From a virus, in IMG/VR virus record IMGVR_UViG_3300011113_000563, positions 1 through 42,183 of that record: a DNA stretch of 42,183 nucleotides; one strand, given 5' to 3'. Below the pieces are notes generated by a model. The model was not told where the DNA came from, ran no database searches, and saw only the letters and a list, made by a program, of their open reading frames with translations. Position numbers and translations under genes: made by a program. Positions 16,249 to 24,589 of this stretch are shown in pieces; positions within the stretch are counted from its first letter, which is position 1, and each line of letters starts with the position of its first letter.

Positions 16249-16991
16249 TGTTCTTGGAGGACCCGAAACCCAAAGAATCAGAAGAAAAGCAAAAGACAGA
16301 AAAAAAAAGTAAAAATTATTTTGACGTAAGAGAGGAAGAGGCGGTGAAAAATTATATCACCGCCGAAACCCAAAAAGAAAAAGAAGAAATATATAATAAA
16401 TTTCTTAAAGAGCCTTTAGATAAAATGATTGACTCAATTATTAGGAGGTACAAACTTTATCGTAAAGATATTGAATACAACGAATTACATACCGACACAC
16501 ATTCTTTTTTAATGACTAAGGTTGATAAATTCAAACCAGCAAAAAACAAAAAGGCCTATTCATATTTCGGTACTATATGTAAAAACTATTTGATGGGTCA
16601 AATACAAAAAGACCAAAAAGAAACAAATAGAAAAGTTTCTTATGAAGATATTTCCGCAACATTAGAAAATAGACCGGATATGGTTTACTATTTAGAATAT
16701 GAAAAAATGGATGCAGAAAAAATTATAGACATTTTTATGGTAGACTTAAAAAATCATGTTAACAACACTAATATGGTTGAAGAAGAGTATAAATTAGGAA
16801 GTGCTCTTATAGAATTATTTGATAACTATGGGAACATTTTTATTGGAAATAATAATAATAAATTTAATAAAAACATTGTTTTATTGTCTTTAAGAGAAAT
16901 GACTAATTTATCAACAAAAGAAATCAGGACGTATCTTAAAAAATATAAAATTTTGTATATCAACACAATTAATAGAATAAATAATAATTAG
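16248..16991 (+). CDS. Late-transcription sigma factor, gp55-like
   Basis: Probably a divergent sigma-70-family subunit equivalent to T4 gp55, which directs host RNA polymerase to late promoters. Residues about 55-125 match sigma region 2: an entry helix PLDKMIDSIIRRYKLY, then HTDTHSFLMTKVDKFKPAKN, then KKAYSYFGTICKNYLMGQIQ, in which the FxPxxxKKAYSYFxTICKN stretch is typical of phage late sigmas. A C-terminal segment LSLREMTNLSTKEIRTYLKKYK has a helix-turn-helix look. The first 30 residues are charged and probably disordered. It is 247 residues, longer than T4 gp55 (185). A TATTTATA octamer begins nine bases after its stop, before the next gene, and the same octamer precedes many late genes here. 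Confidence 0.75.
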   Translation: MFLEDPKPKESEEKQKTEKKSKNYFDVREEEAVKNYITAETQKEKEEIYNKFLKEPLDKMIDSIIRRYKLYRKDIEYNELHTDTHSFLMTKVDKFKPAKNKKAYSYFGTICKNYLMGQIQKDQKETNRKVSYEDISATLENRPDMVYYLEYEKMDAEKIIDIFMVDLKNHVNNTNMVEEEYKLGSALIELFDNYGNIFIGNNNNKFNKNIVLLSLREMTNLSTKEIRTYLKKYKILYINTINRINNN

Positions 16992-16999
16992 AATTTATC

Positions 17000-17007
17000 T
17001 ATTTATA
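17000..17007 (+). promoter_or_regulatory. TATTTATA octamer four bases before a start codon
   Basis: TATTTATA lies between the sigma gene stop and the ATG at 17012, leaving only four bases. If it is a -10-type element, transcription would start at or very near the ATG. Confidence 0.45.
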
Positions 17008-17011
17008 TATT

Positions 17012-17380
17012 ATGGACAGAAAAAGAAAAAAAGAAATTGCTCTGAACAAAGATTCTGTTTTGGGTCTTATGCAAGAAATTTATAATGAACTTGTAGAACA
17101 AAGAGCAACGGCAATTAGAATACAAAACAAAATGTTAGGTCTTTTAAAAGATGCCGAAGATATGACAGTTATTGGCCCCGTTATTAAAGAACAACAAAAA
17201 ATAATCAATGACACAATAGAAAAAAAACTTAGTTTATCAAAACTTCAATCAACTATTTGGGAAAAGTCAAACAACTCAAAAGAAGAAAATTTTTCTTTAT
17301 CTGATATGGATGAAACTGTTTTACAAAGTTTAATTCAAAAAGATGTTAGTCAAAATAACAATAATGATTTTACTCTTTAA
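17012..17380 (+). CDS. Short helical protein of unknown function at the head of the tail genes
   Basis: I do not recognise this 122-residue protein. It is highly charged at the N-terminus (DRKRKKE) and then shows long stretches with heptad-like spacing, such as LMQEIYNELVEQRATAIRIQ and IKEQQKIINDTIEKKLSLSK, suggesting mostly helical or coiled-coil structure. The C-terminus is acidic and Asn-rich. It starts right after a promoter-like octamer and ends two bases before the large structural gene. It could be a tail chaperone or assembly factor, but no motif proves that. The next methionine is at residue 20, so the ATG at 17012 is the best start. Confidence 0.6.
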   Translation: MDRKRKKEIALNKDSVLGLMQEIYNELVEQRATAIRIQNKMLGLLKDAEDMTVIGPVIKEQQKIINDTIEKKLSLSKLQSTIWEKSNNSKEENFSLSDMDETVLQSLIQKDVSQNNNNDFTL

Positions 17381-17382
17381 AA

Positions 17383-19365
17383 ATGGCAAATTTAGATATT
17401 AATAAAGGTTATTCTGATGCTAAAAGTAAAATTAGTGCTTACCAAACACTAAAACAAAGTAAGGAAGACGATATTAAACAAAAAATAGAAAAAACAAAAT
17501 CTAGTCTCGACCAAAAAAAAAGTGAGGTTCAAAAAACAATTAATGATTTAAAAAAAGGAGCAGCAGACAAAAAAAACCAAATCAAAAATGAAGTTAAAAA
17601 TCAATTAGAACAACTTTTAGATTTATTTAAAGCAACATTACCAAGTGGTGGAGGACCTTCTTTAAAAATTTTAACCAACGTTTTTTTAGAGGCAGCGGTT
17701 AATACAAAATCCAGAATACAAGAAGCTCTTGTTAGTGAAATTGTAACAACTATCGGATGTTCAGAAGAACAATCGTACACCCCAAACCAACCAATTTATA
17801 TTAAAGTAAATCAAGTAGATTTATTCAAAATCTTAAAAAATTCACCAACAGAAGACGAATATAAATTTTACTACGAAAAAAACACAACAAACAACGGTAG
17901 CATTCCTTATTCTATGAATAGGGAGTTATATAAAAGACTTCAAAACCCGTCACAATCTTTTTTACAAGATACTACAGGTGGTAATGGTCAAACATATAAG
18001 GGTGCTTCTGCTTCTCAAATTTTTGATATACAATATGTGCAAAATTATTTAGGTCCTAACAACCTTCAAGTAACCGGAGATTTTTTTAAAGTTACTCTTA
18101 ATAGTCAGTTAAATAACAGAACAACTGTTACAGATTTTTTACAAGATTACTATACAAGCATTGATATAATGCCATTCGATAATTTAGCAGTGAATTTGAA
18201 AAACTTATTAAGTGGTTCGTTTGATTTTTCGGCCGGATTATCAAGTGACCAATTAAGAGAAGAAAGTAAATTCGAAAAAGTTTTGAAAAGAATAATGGGT
18301 ATTTGTGAAGACCCAAATAAAAAAATTGATGTTGCCGGAACTTCAAAATTGAGTGACGTTGACGAAATTGATGATTCATTTTTTGATGTCACAAATCAAG
18401 AACTAATGTCTGTAGAACAAAAAATAAATAATACAATTGCAGGTGTTGTTGAATATGAGGGTTGTGAGGGAATCAAGTTACCTGTTAATGTGCTTGCAGA
18501 TAGAAAATCACAAGAAGAAATTGTAAATGAAAACGTTGATAGCAAAAAAATATCCAATTTTCAAAAGTCTTTGGAAGATATGGCAAATGACCCAAAATGG
18601 AAATCCTTGATTCCAGGACTTGGGTTGGATTTAAATATTTTATCACTTTTACAGAGTAATATTATTTTGGGGCTACCTTTGATGGTTCTTAAAACCATTT
18701 TATCGCCAAAAGTTATGTTAGGTTTTTTAATTATGGTTAAAGCAATTAAAAATGAAATTTCAGAAAAGTTAGATGACGCATTTGATGACCTAACAAATTT
18801 TATGAAAACATTCAAAAAGTTTATTTTAAACTTTATGAAAAAAATCACAGCAATTTTTGTCGAGGAGCTTTTTAAAATTTTGAAAAAACAAATTAAGGTT
18901 TTGGTTGAATCAATTTTATTAGAAATTGTAAAAGAAGCTAAAAATAAACAAATAAGTATGTATGCAAATATTGTATACATACTTTTAGTTATTGGTCAAG
19001 GAGTTTTAGATTATGGGAATTGTAAAAGTGTGATTGATGAAATACTTAAATTATTAAACCTTGGTTTGTCTCAATTAAATTTAGGTCTTCCACAATTTAT
19101 TTTAGCCGGAGCGTCTTTATTAGGTGGTGTGTCTGATACAAGAGCATTTTCTAATGTTTTGGAAGGGTTACAAAAACAAGGATTACCAACTGGAGGAGCT
19201 CCTGATGGTGGACCAAATTTTATGAATTTATCTATGTTATCAATGATAAAGGGAATGAATCAAGAACAAGCAGAAAATGGTAAAACAGAAGTTTTTATTC
19301 CACCATTGACAATAACTCCGGCATTTGTAACTTTACCTTCAAAAGGATATGGAAAATCATACTAA
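17383..19365 (+). CDS. Large virion protein, candidate tape-measure or hub-associated protein
   Basis: A 660-residue protein without a family I can name. Residues 1-75 are Lys/Glu/Gln-rich coiled coil (KQKIEKTKSSLDQKKSEVQK and onward). Residues about 90-270 look mixed alpha/beta, with YTPNQPIYIKVNQVDL. Residues about 405-570 hold several long hydrophobic helices, for example LGLPLMVLKTIL and MYANIVYILLVIGQGVL, and the C-terminus is Gly/Pro-rich (PTGGAPDGGPN). Coiled coil plus hydrophobic helices just upstream of the OB-fold hub gene would suit a tape-measure or hub component; T4 gp29 is 590 residues. This is inference from context. It overlaps the next small gene by 17 bases. Confidence 0.5.
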   Translation: MANLDINKGYSDAKSKISAYQTLKQSKEDDIKQKIEKTKSSLDQKKSEVQKTINDLKKGAADKKNQIKNEVKNQLEQLLDLFKATLPSGGGPSLKILTNVFLEAAVNTKSRIQEALVSEIVTTIGCSEEQSYTPNQPIYIKVNQVDLFKILKNSPTEDEYKFYYEKNTTNNGSIPYSMNRELYKRLQNPSQSFLQDTTGGNGQTYKGASASQIFDIQYVQNYLGPNNLQVTGDFFKVTLNSQLNNRTTVTDFLQDYYTSIDIMPFDNLAVNLKNLLSGSFDFSAGLSSDQLREESKFEKVLKRIMGICEDPNKKIDVAGTSKLSDVDEIDDSFFDVTNQELMSVEQKINNTIAGVVEYEGCEGIKLPVNVLADRKSQEEIVNENVDSKKISNFQKSLEDMANDPKWKSLIPGLGLDLNILSLLQSNIILGLPLMVLKTILSPKVMLGFLIMVKAIKNEISEKLDDAFDDLTNFMKTFKKFILNFMKKITAIFVEELFKILKKQIKVLVESILLEIVKEAKNKQISMYANIVYILLVIGQGVLDYGNCKSVIDEILKLLNLGLSQLNLGLPQFILAGASLLGGVSDTRAFSNVLEGLQKQGLPTGGAPDGGPNFMNLSMLSMIKGMNQEQAENGKTEVFIPPLTITPAFVTLPSKGYGKSY

Positions 19366-19570
19366 AATAAAAATTGAACAAGTATTGGAAATTTTATCTA
19401 ATTACAAAAATACACCTAATAAAGATTTGATATTAGTTTTAGATTTTTTATATGAGGACTTTGAAAAAACAAAAGATTTAATTTTAAAATTAACTCATCA
19501 TTTAGACACCACGGAAACCAGTTACAATAAAATTTTAGAGGAAATAAACAAAAGAACTAACAATGTATAA
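19349..19570 (+). CDS. Small acidic helical protein, possible baseplate assembly factor
   Basis: A 73-residue protein with no recognised family. It is strongly helical in appearance (KIKIEQVLEILSNYKN, LILVLDFLYEDFEKTKDLIL, TSYNKILEEINKR) and acidic. It begins 17 bases inside the large virion gene and its stop overlaps the hub gene start as TAATG, so it is translated between two tail proteins. Small proteins in this position are often chaperones or plug-like assembly factors; nothing in the sequence proves this. Confidence 0.6.
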   Translation: MENHTKIKIEQVLEILSNYKNTPNKDLILVLDFLYEDFEKTKDLILKLTHHLDTTETSYNKILEEINKRTNNV

Positions 19571-21162
19571 TGTCAAATCAAATTCCGTTAGAAAGTAGTC
19601 AAATAATTTTTTTTGGTATCTGTATAGATAATCAAGACCCTTTAATGCTTGGTAGAATTAGATGTTTTCCAACTCAAGAAAATATTAAAGCTATGGAAGG
19701 TACTAAACAAGGTTTCAATAAAAATAGTAAAAGTACTTTAAACGGACCTTGGGGAGAAAAAGACCCTTTTATATTTTTACCTCTTTTACCGTATTTTGTG
19801 AACCAAGTTCCAAAAAATGGTGAGGCGGTAATGATAATTTATTTTAACAATCAATTAACAAAGGGCAGAAATAGGTTTTATTTGATTGGGCCTTATTCTT
19901 CACCAACTATGATTGAAAATGAAGACCACAGGTCTTCGAGAACCCACACCGACGCAGGCCATTCCAATTCGAGAGTTAAATTACCAAATATTAAAGACCC
20001 ATATTCAAAACAATACCCAAATAATAAAAATGCAGGAGTTTTTCCTGAACCAGATGATATATCGATAAACGGTAGAGGGACTGCAGATTTAATTCTTAAA
20101 AACAATGATTTATTATTAAGAACAGGAAAACACAAACCTTTCAAAACTGGAGAAATACCCGAATATGATGACAATAGAGCATTTATTCAATTATCTAAAT
20201 TTACAAACAAGTTATCATATGGTACTCCTGAATCTTATATTAGGTTAGAAAAACAAGAACAAGAATTAAAATACTTACTTGAGTATGACGTATATAATCC
20301 TGAAAGTGCTCCTCAGGTTTTTCAGGGCGATGTTACAATCTACCAACTATCTGATAAAGAAACTAGAGCCACAAAAACAAGTCAGTTTGAATGGGACACC
20401 GATATTACAGGTGCAACGTTATCTAAAGTCAGAATTATTAAAATAGACCAACCATTAGGTATTGATGACTTCGCAAAATTTGTATCAGAACAAGTTGTAA
20501 CATTAAAAGATAATCCAAATTTAATTATATCTACTCTACCATCAAGTGCAACTGTAAATCAAAACAACAACTCAGCAAACGACATACAATTTCCTTTTTA
20601 TTATAGACCCTCAAAAAGAATCAGAAATATTATAAAAACTTTACCTAGTCAAAATACAATAACTGATTTTACAAACATGAATCAGTTAATGTCAAAAATA
20701 TTAATTACAACAACCGATGTTAGTCCAGGTTATGGTTTAGTTTTAGATAGAAAAGTAAGTCCTGAAATACCATTTATACCAAAAAGAGAAGTTTTTACGC
20801 CGATAAATTCAGAACAGGTTGATAATACCGTAGGTTTGATTGGAGCGTCCCAACTTTATTTATTATCACATGATACATCCATACCAGGTAAAGGTAAAAT
20901 ATCATTACCCGGTTCTGTATCGGGAATCACATCAACTCAAGTTTTTGACGAAATAGAGCCAAAAACTTCTTCAATGGTTAGAGGTGAAGAACTATTGGAA
21001 CTACTAGAATCGATAGTTGGGTTTTTAGTTAGTCATGTTCACCCTTACCCGTTATTACCACCATCAGGTGTTTCTTATGATGGGACAAGTATAGATGATT
21101 TGACTAAGAAAATGTTAGAGGCGTATCAAAAAGTTTTAAACAGCAATATTCGAATTAACTAA
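19570..21162 (+). CDS. Baseplate hub/spike protein with gp5-like OB-fold
   Basis: Likely the baseplate hub component at the tip of the tail tube, related to the N-terminal OB-fold of T4 gp5 and VgrG-type spike proteins. Residues about 12-30 read IFFGICIDNQDPLMLGRIRC, matching the gp5 OB opening in which a strand is followed by xDPxxLGRxRV. PWGEKDPFIFLPLLPYF and PKNGEAVMIIYFNN, then RFYLIGP, complete the barrel. No lysozyme domain is visible, unlike T4 gp5. The C-terminal region has ASQLYLLSHDTSIPGKGKISLP and a helix ELLELLESIVGFLVSHVHPYP, as in membrane-puncturing hub proteins of related marine phages (from memory). At 530 residues it is close to T4 gp5 (575). Confidence 0.75.
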   Translation: MSNQIPLESSQIIFFGICIDNQDPLMLGRIRCFPTQENIKAMEGTKQGFNKNSKSTLNGPWGEKDPFIFLPLLPYFVNQVPKNGEAVMIIYFNNQLTKGRNRFYLIGPYSSPTMIENEDHRSSRTHTDAGHSNSRVKLPNIKDPYSKQYPNNKNAGVFPEPDDISINGRGTADLILKNNDLLLRTGKHKPFKTGEIPEYDDNRAFIQLSKFTNKLSYGTPESYIRLEKQEQELKYLLEYDVYNPESAPQVFQGDVTIYQLSDKETRATKTSQFEWDTDITGATLSKVRIIKIDQPLGIDDFAKFVSEQVVTLKDNPNLIISTLPSSATVNQNNNSANDIQFPFYYRPSKRIRNIIKTLPSQNTITDFTNMNQLMSKILITTTDVSPGYGLVLDRKVSPEIPFIPKREVFTPINSEQVDNTVGLIGASQLYLLSHDTSIPGKGKISLPGSVSGITSTQVFDEIEPKTSSMVRGEELLELLESIVGFLVSHVHPYPLLPPSGVSYDGTSIDDLTKKMLEAYQKVLNSNIRIN

Positions 21163-21163
21163 C

Positions 21164-21171
21164 TATTTATA
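21164..21171 (+). promoter_or_regulatory. TATTTATA octamer before the 493-residue virion gene
   Basis: TATTTATA ends 14 bases before the ATG at 21186, right after the hub gene stop at 21162. The surrounding text AACTATTTATATATAAAATAGTT also contains a weak dyad (AACTAT with ATAGTT). Confidence 0.45.
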
Positions 21172-21185
21172 TATAAAATAGTTTA

Positions 21186-22667
21186 ATGTCAATTTACAAG
21201 TCATACTTTGATAAAAGTAATACAATAATACAAAATAGTTACACAAACACAGGAAGAAATCCGATTGTTGAGCTATTTTATGGTCGCGTGGATAATTTAA
21301 GTGCGCCAATAGGTTTTAGTCGTTATATTTTTGATATAGATTTAACAGACTTACAATCAAGAATTTCTGATAAAATTATTACTTCAGGTTGTGGTACGAA
21401 CTTTACTCACACACTTCGTATGACAAATACATCATACTTTGATGAAAATCTAATTAACGATAAAACATCACAAGGTAGAAGAAGAGCAACTTCTTTTGAT
21501 TTAGTGTTATTTAGAATACCTAAAACATCGGGAACTACCGGACTACCACAGAATTGGGATAGTGGTGTTGGATATGATTATTACGATTATAAAGTTACAA
21601 ATCTTAACGATAGGTCATTTTCACATAGACCATCAAATTGGTACGAGGCCACAATTATAAGTGGGTGGAGTTTAAATGGAATTTACGACAATACTAATTC
21701 CCAAGTAGGTGGTTTTAGTGGTTTAAATTATTCGGCACTAACAATAGTGGATACTCAACATTTTGAATTTGGTGATGAAGATATTGAATTTGACATGTCA
21801 AACGAAATAAACAATATTCTAAACGGTACATTAACAGGCGTTACCGGTTGGGGAGTTGCTTTTTATCCTGAAGTTGAAAATATAAGTGGTATGACTGAAA
21901 ACTATTCTGTTGGATTCTTTTCTCCACATACTCAAACATTTTACGAACCATTTTTAGAAACAAATTATGATGATTTAATTCTTGATGATAGAAATAAATT
22001 TTATTCGGGAAACAACAATGAACTTTATTTATATGTTTATGAAAATGGAAATGCAATAAATTTAGATTATTTACCAACAGTCGACATATTAGACTTAAAC
22101 CAAAATCCATTATCTGGATTCACAGGATTGTCAACATGTCAAGTAACAAAAGGTGTTTACAAATGTAATGTAAATAATTTGACAGCATCAACAACTCCAT
22201 GTTTGTTTTATGATGTTTGGAAAGGATTAACCGCAAATACTACATCAATATCAGATGTAACTTTAGAGTTTGCAATATTACCTAAAAATGGTAATTTTCA
22301 AATAGGTTCCGTTACACAACAACCAAAATTATATGGTTTTGAATTTAATGGTATAAAACAAAATGAAAAAGTTTTAAATACTGATATTAGAAAAATTAAT
22401 GTCATTATAAAACAAGCGTATTCATCTAATACTCCACTCACAACTGTTGAGGCGTACTATAGAATATATGTTAGAGAAGGGGCTAGTACTGAAGTACAAG
22501 TACAAGATTGGACAAGAGTGAACGAAGTACCCGATGGGTTCTATTTTATTTTTGATACGACAGATAAAATACCAAACGAATATTTTGTTGATATTAAAGT
22601 TGTTAGTGATAGAAATGTGGACACTTATAAAAGAGAATTACAATTTCAAATTGTAAATAAAAAATAA
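21186..22667 (+). CDS. Virion structural protein, probably tail or baseplate
   Basis: A 493-residue, mostly beta-looking protein rich in Thr, Asn, Tyr and Gly. It has no motif I can tie to an enzyme. Segments such as SGCGTNFTHTLRMTNTSYFD, WYEATIISGWSLNGIYDN and YSVGFFSPHTQTFYEPFLET, together with DDLILDDRNKFY, resemble large baseplate or tail proteins of T4-like phages from aquatic metagenomes (recollection, not a search). The C-terminal 120 residues, with VNVIIKQAYSSNTPLTTVEAYYRIYV-type strands, look like an Ig-like or fibronectin-like domain. It lies directly after the OB-fold hub gene with its own promoter-like octamer, supporting a baseplate or adsorption role. Confidence 0.55.
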   Translation: MSIYKSYFDKSNTIIQNSYTNTGRNPIVELFYGRVDNLSAPIGFSRYIFDIDLTDLQSRISDKIITSGCGTNFTHTLRMTNTSYFDENLINDKTSQGRRRATSFDLVLFRIPKTSGTTGLPQNWDSGVGYDYYDYKVTNLNDRSFSHRPSNWYEATIISGWSLNGIYDNTNSQVGGFSGLNYSALTIVDTQHFEFGDEDIEFDMSNEINNILNGTLTGVTGWGVAFYPEVENISGMTENYSVGFFSPHTQTFYEPFLETNYDDLILDDRNKFYSGNNNELYLYVYENGNAINLDYLPTVDILDLNQNPLSGFTGLSTCQVTKGVYKCNVNNLTASTTPCLFYDVWKGLTANTTSISDVTLEFAILPKNGNFQIGSVTQQPKLYGFEFNGIKQNEKVLNTDIRKINVIIKQAYSSNTPLTTVEAYYRIYVREGASTEVQVQDWTRVNEVPDGFYFIFDTTDKIPNEYFVDIKVVSDRNVDTYKRELQFQIVNKK

Positions 22668-22672
22668 AGATA

Positions 22673-22680
22673 TATTTATA
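22673..22680 (+). promoter_or_regulatory. TATTTATA octamer before the cysteine-rich gene
   Basis: TATTTATA ends 12 bases before the ATG at 22693, in the 25-base gap between two virion genes. Confidence 0.45.
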
Positions 22681-22692
22681 TTATAAAAGATT

Positions 22693-23316
22693 ATGGCAGA
22701 TTATTTTTATACGGTCGAGAATTGTGTTGACCAAAACGATACAGGAGTTTTTAGTTCAACCACACTATACTCGGTTGGTCAAGTTGTATCATTATTAAGG
22801 CCTCCAATTGGGTGTTACACAATAACTGAAGTTAATTTGAGTGGGGTTGCAAATTTAACTTTTGTATCAGCATACACAACTTGTTTGGAATGTATACAAG
22901 CTAATGGAGGGGTTTTTGAATTTGAAAATTGCGCAAATCCACTTGACACTCCCACAATTGATGTATCTCAATTTTCAATTGTTCCTCAACTCAATCAAGT
23001 TTATAGTATATTAACCGCGGTGGGGGTTCTAGATTGTTTCACAAATACTGGATGGGACTCGGGCGGTAGTGCAACCCAAAACTTAGTTAGTATAGAAGGC
23101 CCTTATGTTGATTGTCCACAATGTGCTATTTTGAGCTTACCACAATCTGCAAATACTGAAATAAATGTATGTGAATATATATGTGTAACAGGAGGTACAG
23201 GAAGTTCTGTTGTTGTTGTAACACCTCCGCACCCACAATATTCTAATACACAAGGAAACTCTGTAACACAACTAAACATGATAACACTCGGAGGATTCAA
23301 CGGATTAAATTGTTAA
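22693..23316 (+). CDS. Cysteine-rich repeat protein, probably virion-associated
   Basis: A 207-residue protein built of two or three related modules. Each has a single Cys, a run of small and hydrophobic residues, then a CxxC: GCYTITEV with TTCLECIQANG, and DCFTNTGW with VDCPQCAIL; a last CEYICVTGG is partial. The spacing suggests small beta domains, possibly metal-binding or disulfide-linked. No signal peptide is present, so export by the Sec route is unlikely. Position after tail genes suggests a virion or fibre-associated part. The C-terminus HPQYSNTQGNSVTQLNMITLGG looks like a flexible tail. I cannot name a family. Confidence 0.55.
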   Translation: MADYFYTVENCVDQNDTGVFSSTTLYSVGQVVSLLRPPIGCYTITEVNLSGVANLTFVSAYTTCLECIQANGGVFEFENCANPLDTPTIDVSQFSIVPQLNQVYSILTAVGVLDCFTNTGWDSGGSATQNLVSIEGPYVDCPQCAILSLPQSANTEINVCEYICVTGGTGSSVVVVTPPHPQYSNTQGNSVTQLNMITLGGFNGLNC

Positions 23317-23318
23317 AT

Positions 23319-23786
23319 ATGAAAAATTTATCACAAATAATTAATAAAGTTTTGAGAGAAGAACACGAAAGTAGAAGTTCTAGATATATGTTCTTTTCAA
23401 ATTTAGAACAGATGAGAAGACAATGTGACTTGTTACTTGATTTAGACCATTCTATGATTGAAGAAATTCTTGAAAATGGTCATGATTGGGCACAAGACCA
23501 CATTTCTGAAGCTAAAAATAATATGGACCAAGTTTTTGATTTTTTAATGAATGAAACAAAAAAACATGGTATGCAAATGTCCATGAATATAGACGATAAA
23601 GATATGGTAATGCAAGAAGGCCGTAAAAAGACCGGAACAAAACTTTGTGCTAGAGGTAAAGCATCCGCTAAAGCTAAATATGACGTGTATCCCTCAGCTT
23701 ATAGTAATGGCCATGCAGTTCAAGTTTGTAAAGGAAAAATTAAAGGTCTTGACGGTAAAAGAAGATGTTCACCACCTTTTTGTTAA
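23319..23786 (+). CDS. Basic DUF5872-like protein with capsid-targeting-like N-terminus
   Basis: A 155-residue protein. The C-terminal part GTKLCARGKASAKAKYDVYPSAYSNGHAVQVCKGKIKG resembles a small Lys/Cys domain often seen in aquatic phages (DUF5872-type, from memory). The N-terminus MKNLSQIINKVLREE is an amphipathic helix ending in LRE, matching the (L/I)xE rule of the T4 prohead protease, so it may be packaged in the head. I choose the ATG at 23319; an ATG at 23310 would add three residues and overlap the upstream stop. The gene converges on the minus-strand 244-residue gene, with the stops overlapping by four bases. Confidence 0.6.
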   Translation: MKNLSQIINKVLREEHESRSSRYMFFSNLEQMRRQCDLLLDLDHSMIEEILENGHDWAQDHISEAKNNMDQVFDFLMNETKKHGMQMSMNIDDKDMVMQEGRKKTGTKLCARGKASAKAKYDVYPSAYSNGHAVQVCKGKIKGLDGKRRCSPPFC

Positions 23787-24517
23787 ATAGACCTTAATAT
23801 TCTATTTATAAGATTTTCTAAGGACTCGTTTTGGGTCCTTTTCTTTTTTGGTTTGTATGATGTCATAATTGGTTTTTGACCTTTTCCTGTTTGTGTGTCT
23901 TGTTTTTCGGCTCTTCTTTTTTGTTGGCATGCGGCTCTTTTTTCAGAAGTACTCATTTTACCCGCAACACCCGCAGCTCTACATTTTGGATAAGAACCTT
24001 TAGATGTGTCACTTCTTCCACAAGGAGGGTGTTTACCATCTACTTTTCTACAAATGTCAACCCAAGGACCTTTTGGTTGTGAGGAACCTTTAGGTTTCTT
24101 TTTTTTTCCAAACCACACCGCCAAATCTTCATTTAATGGTATTTTGTTCAAGTCATACCATTCATTCATTTTTTTACCTATTACTTCAATTGGGACTATT
24201 CTTGATTTATTATCAACATTTCGATTTATTATACCACCGTCCTCGTCATTTTGTGTCTTGTGTTTTTTATTGTATTGTGATATTTTTTTAGATTTCCTTT
24301 CAATTTTTTTTACATTTTTTCTGTTTGATTCTAAAGAACCATCATAACTGTCGTATTCTAAATCGGCATTATAATATTTAGAAACTTTTGTTTTAAAAGG
24401 GCCTAATTGACTTTCTCCCCAATCTACCTCACCCATAGTCAATGGTCCATTATAATAACCCATATACCTATCTGAAGTTATTTCTGATATAATTCTTTTT
24501 ACTAAATGTTTAACCAT
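23783..24517 (-). CDS. Basic DUF5872-like protein, possibly head-packaged
   Basis: A 244-residue, strongly basic protein. The region GPWVDICRKVDGKHPPCGR followed by GSYPKCRAAG and EKRAACQQKRRAE is a Cys/Lys/Arg domain that I recall from aquatic phage proteins of the DUF5872 type, in which WxDI, PCGR and YPKCR are conserved. The N-terminus MVKHLVKRIISEITSD is an amphipathic helix with ISE, a possible prohead-protease site. A similar helix, ESLENLINRILRSI, ends the protein. The middle is Lys-rich and likely disordered. The high positive charge would suit DNA binding inside the head. It is read on its own, after the capsid terminator and behind two promoter-like octamers. Confidence 0.6.
   Translation of the reverse strand: MVKHLVKRIISEITSDRYMGYYNGPLTMGEVDWGESQLGPFKTKVSKYYNADLEYDSYDGSLESNRKNVKKIERKSKKISQYNKKHKTQNDEDGGIINRNVDNKSRIVPIEVIGKKMNEWYDLNKIPLNEDLAVWFGKKKKPKGSSQPKGPWVDICRKVDGKHPPCGRSDTSKGSYPKCRAAGVAGKMSTSEKRAACQQKRRAEKQDTQTGKGQKPIMTSYKPKKKRTQNESLENLINRILRSI
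23820..23850 (+). terminator. Intrinsic terminator for the plus-strand late genes
   Basis: The stem AAGGACTC / GGGTCCTT (23820-23827 and 23833-23840, one G-T pair) has a GTTTT loop and is followed by TTCTTTTTT. It lies inside the 3' end of the converging minus-strand gene, where both partners must also code for protein. Confidence 0.6.
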
Positions 24518-24520
24518 ACT

Positions 24521-24539
24521 AATAAATATCTTATAAATA
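24521..24539 (-). promoter_or_regulatory. Two TATTTAT(A/T) octamers before the 244-residue gene
   Basis: On the minus strand TATTTATA (24532-24539) ends 14 bases before the ATG at 24517, and TATTTATT (24521-24528) ends three bases before it. They directly follow the capsid terminator. Confidence 0.45.
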
Positions 24540-24541
24540 AA

Positions 24542-24567
24542 AAAAGGTCAGATTTCTCTGACCTTTT
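24542..24567 (-). terminator. Intrinsic terminator after the major capsid gene
   Basis: A perfect 11-base-pair stem, AAAAGGTCAGA / TCTGACCTTTT (24542-24552 and 24557-24567), with a four-base loop. In the minus-strand transcript it ends in a run of U. It lies 23 bases after the capsid stop. Confidence 0.85.
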
Positions 24568-24589
24568 CTTTTATTAACGTTTAAATTGA

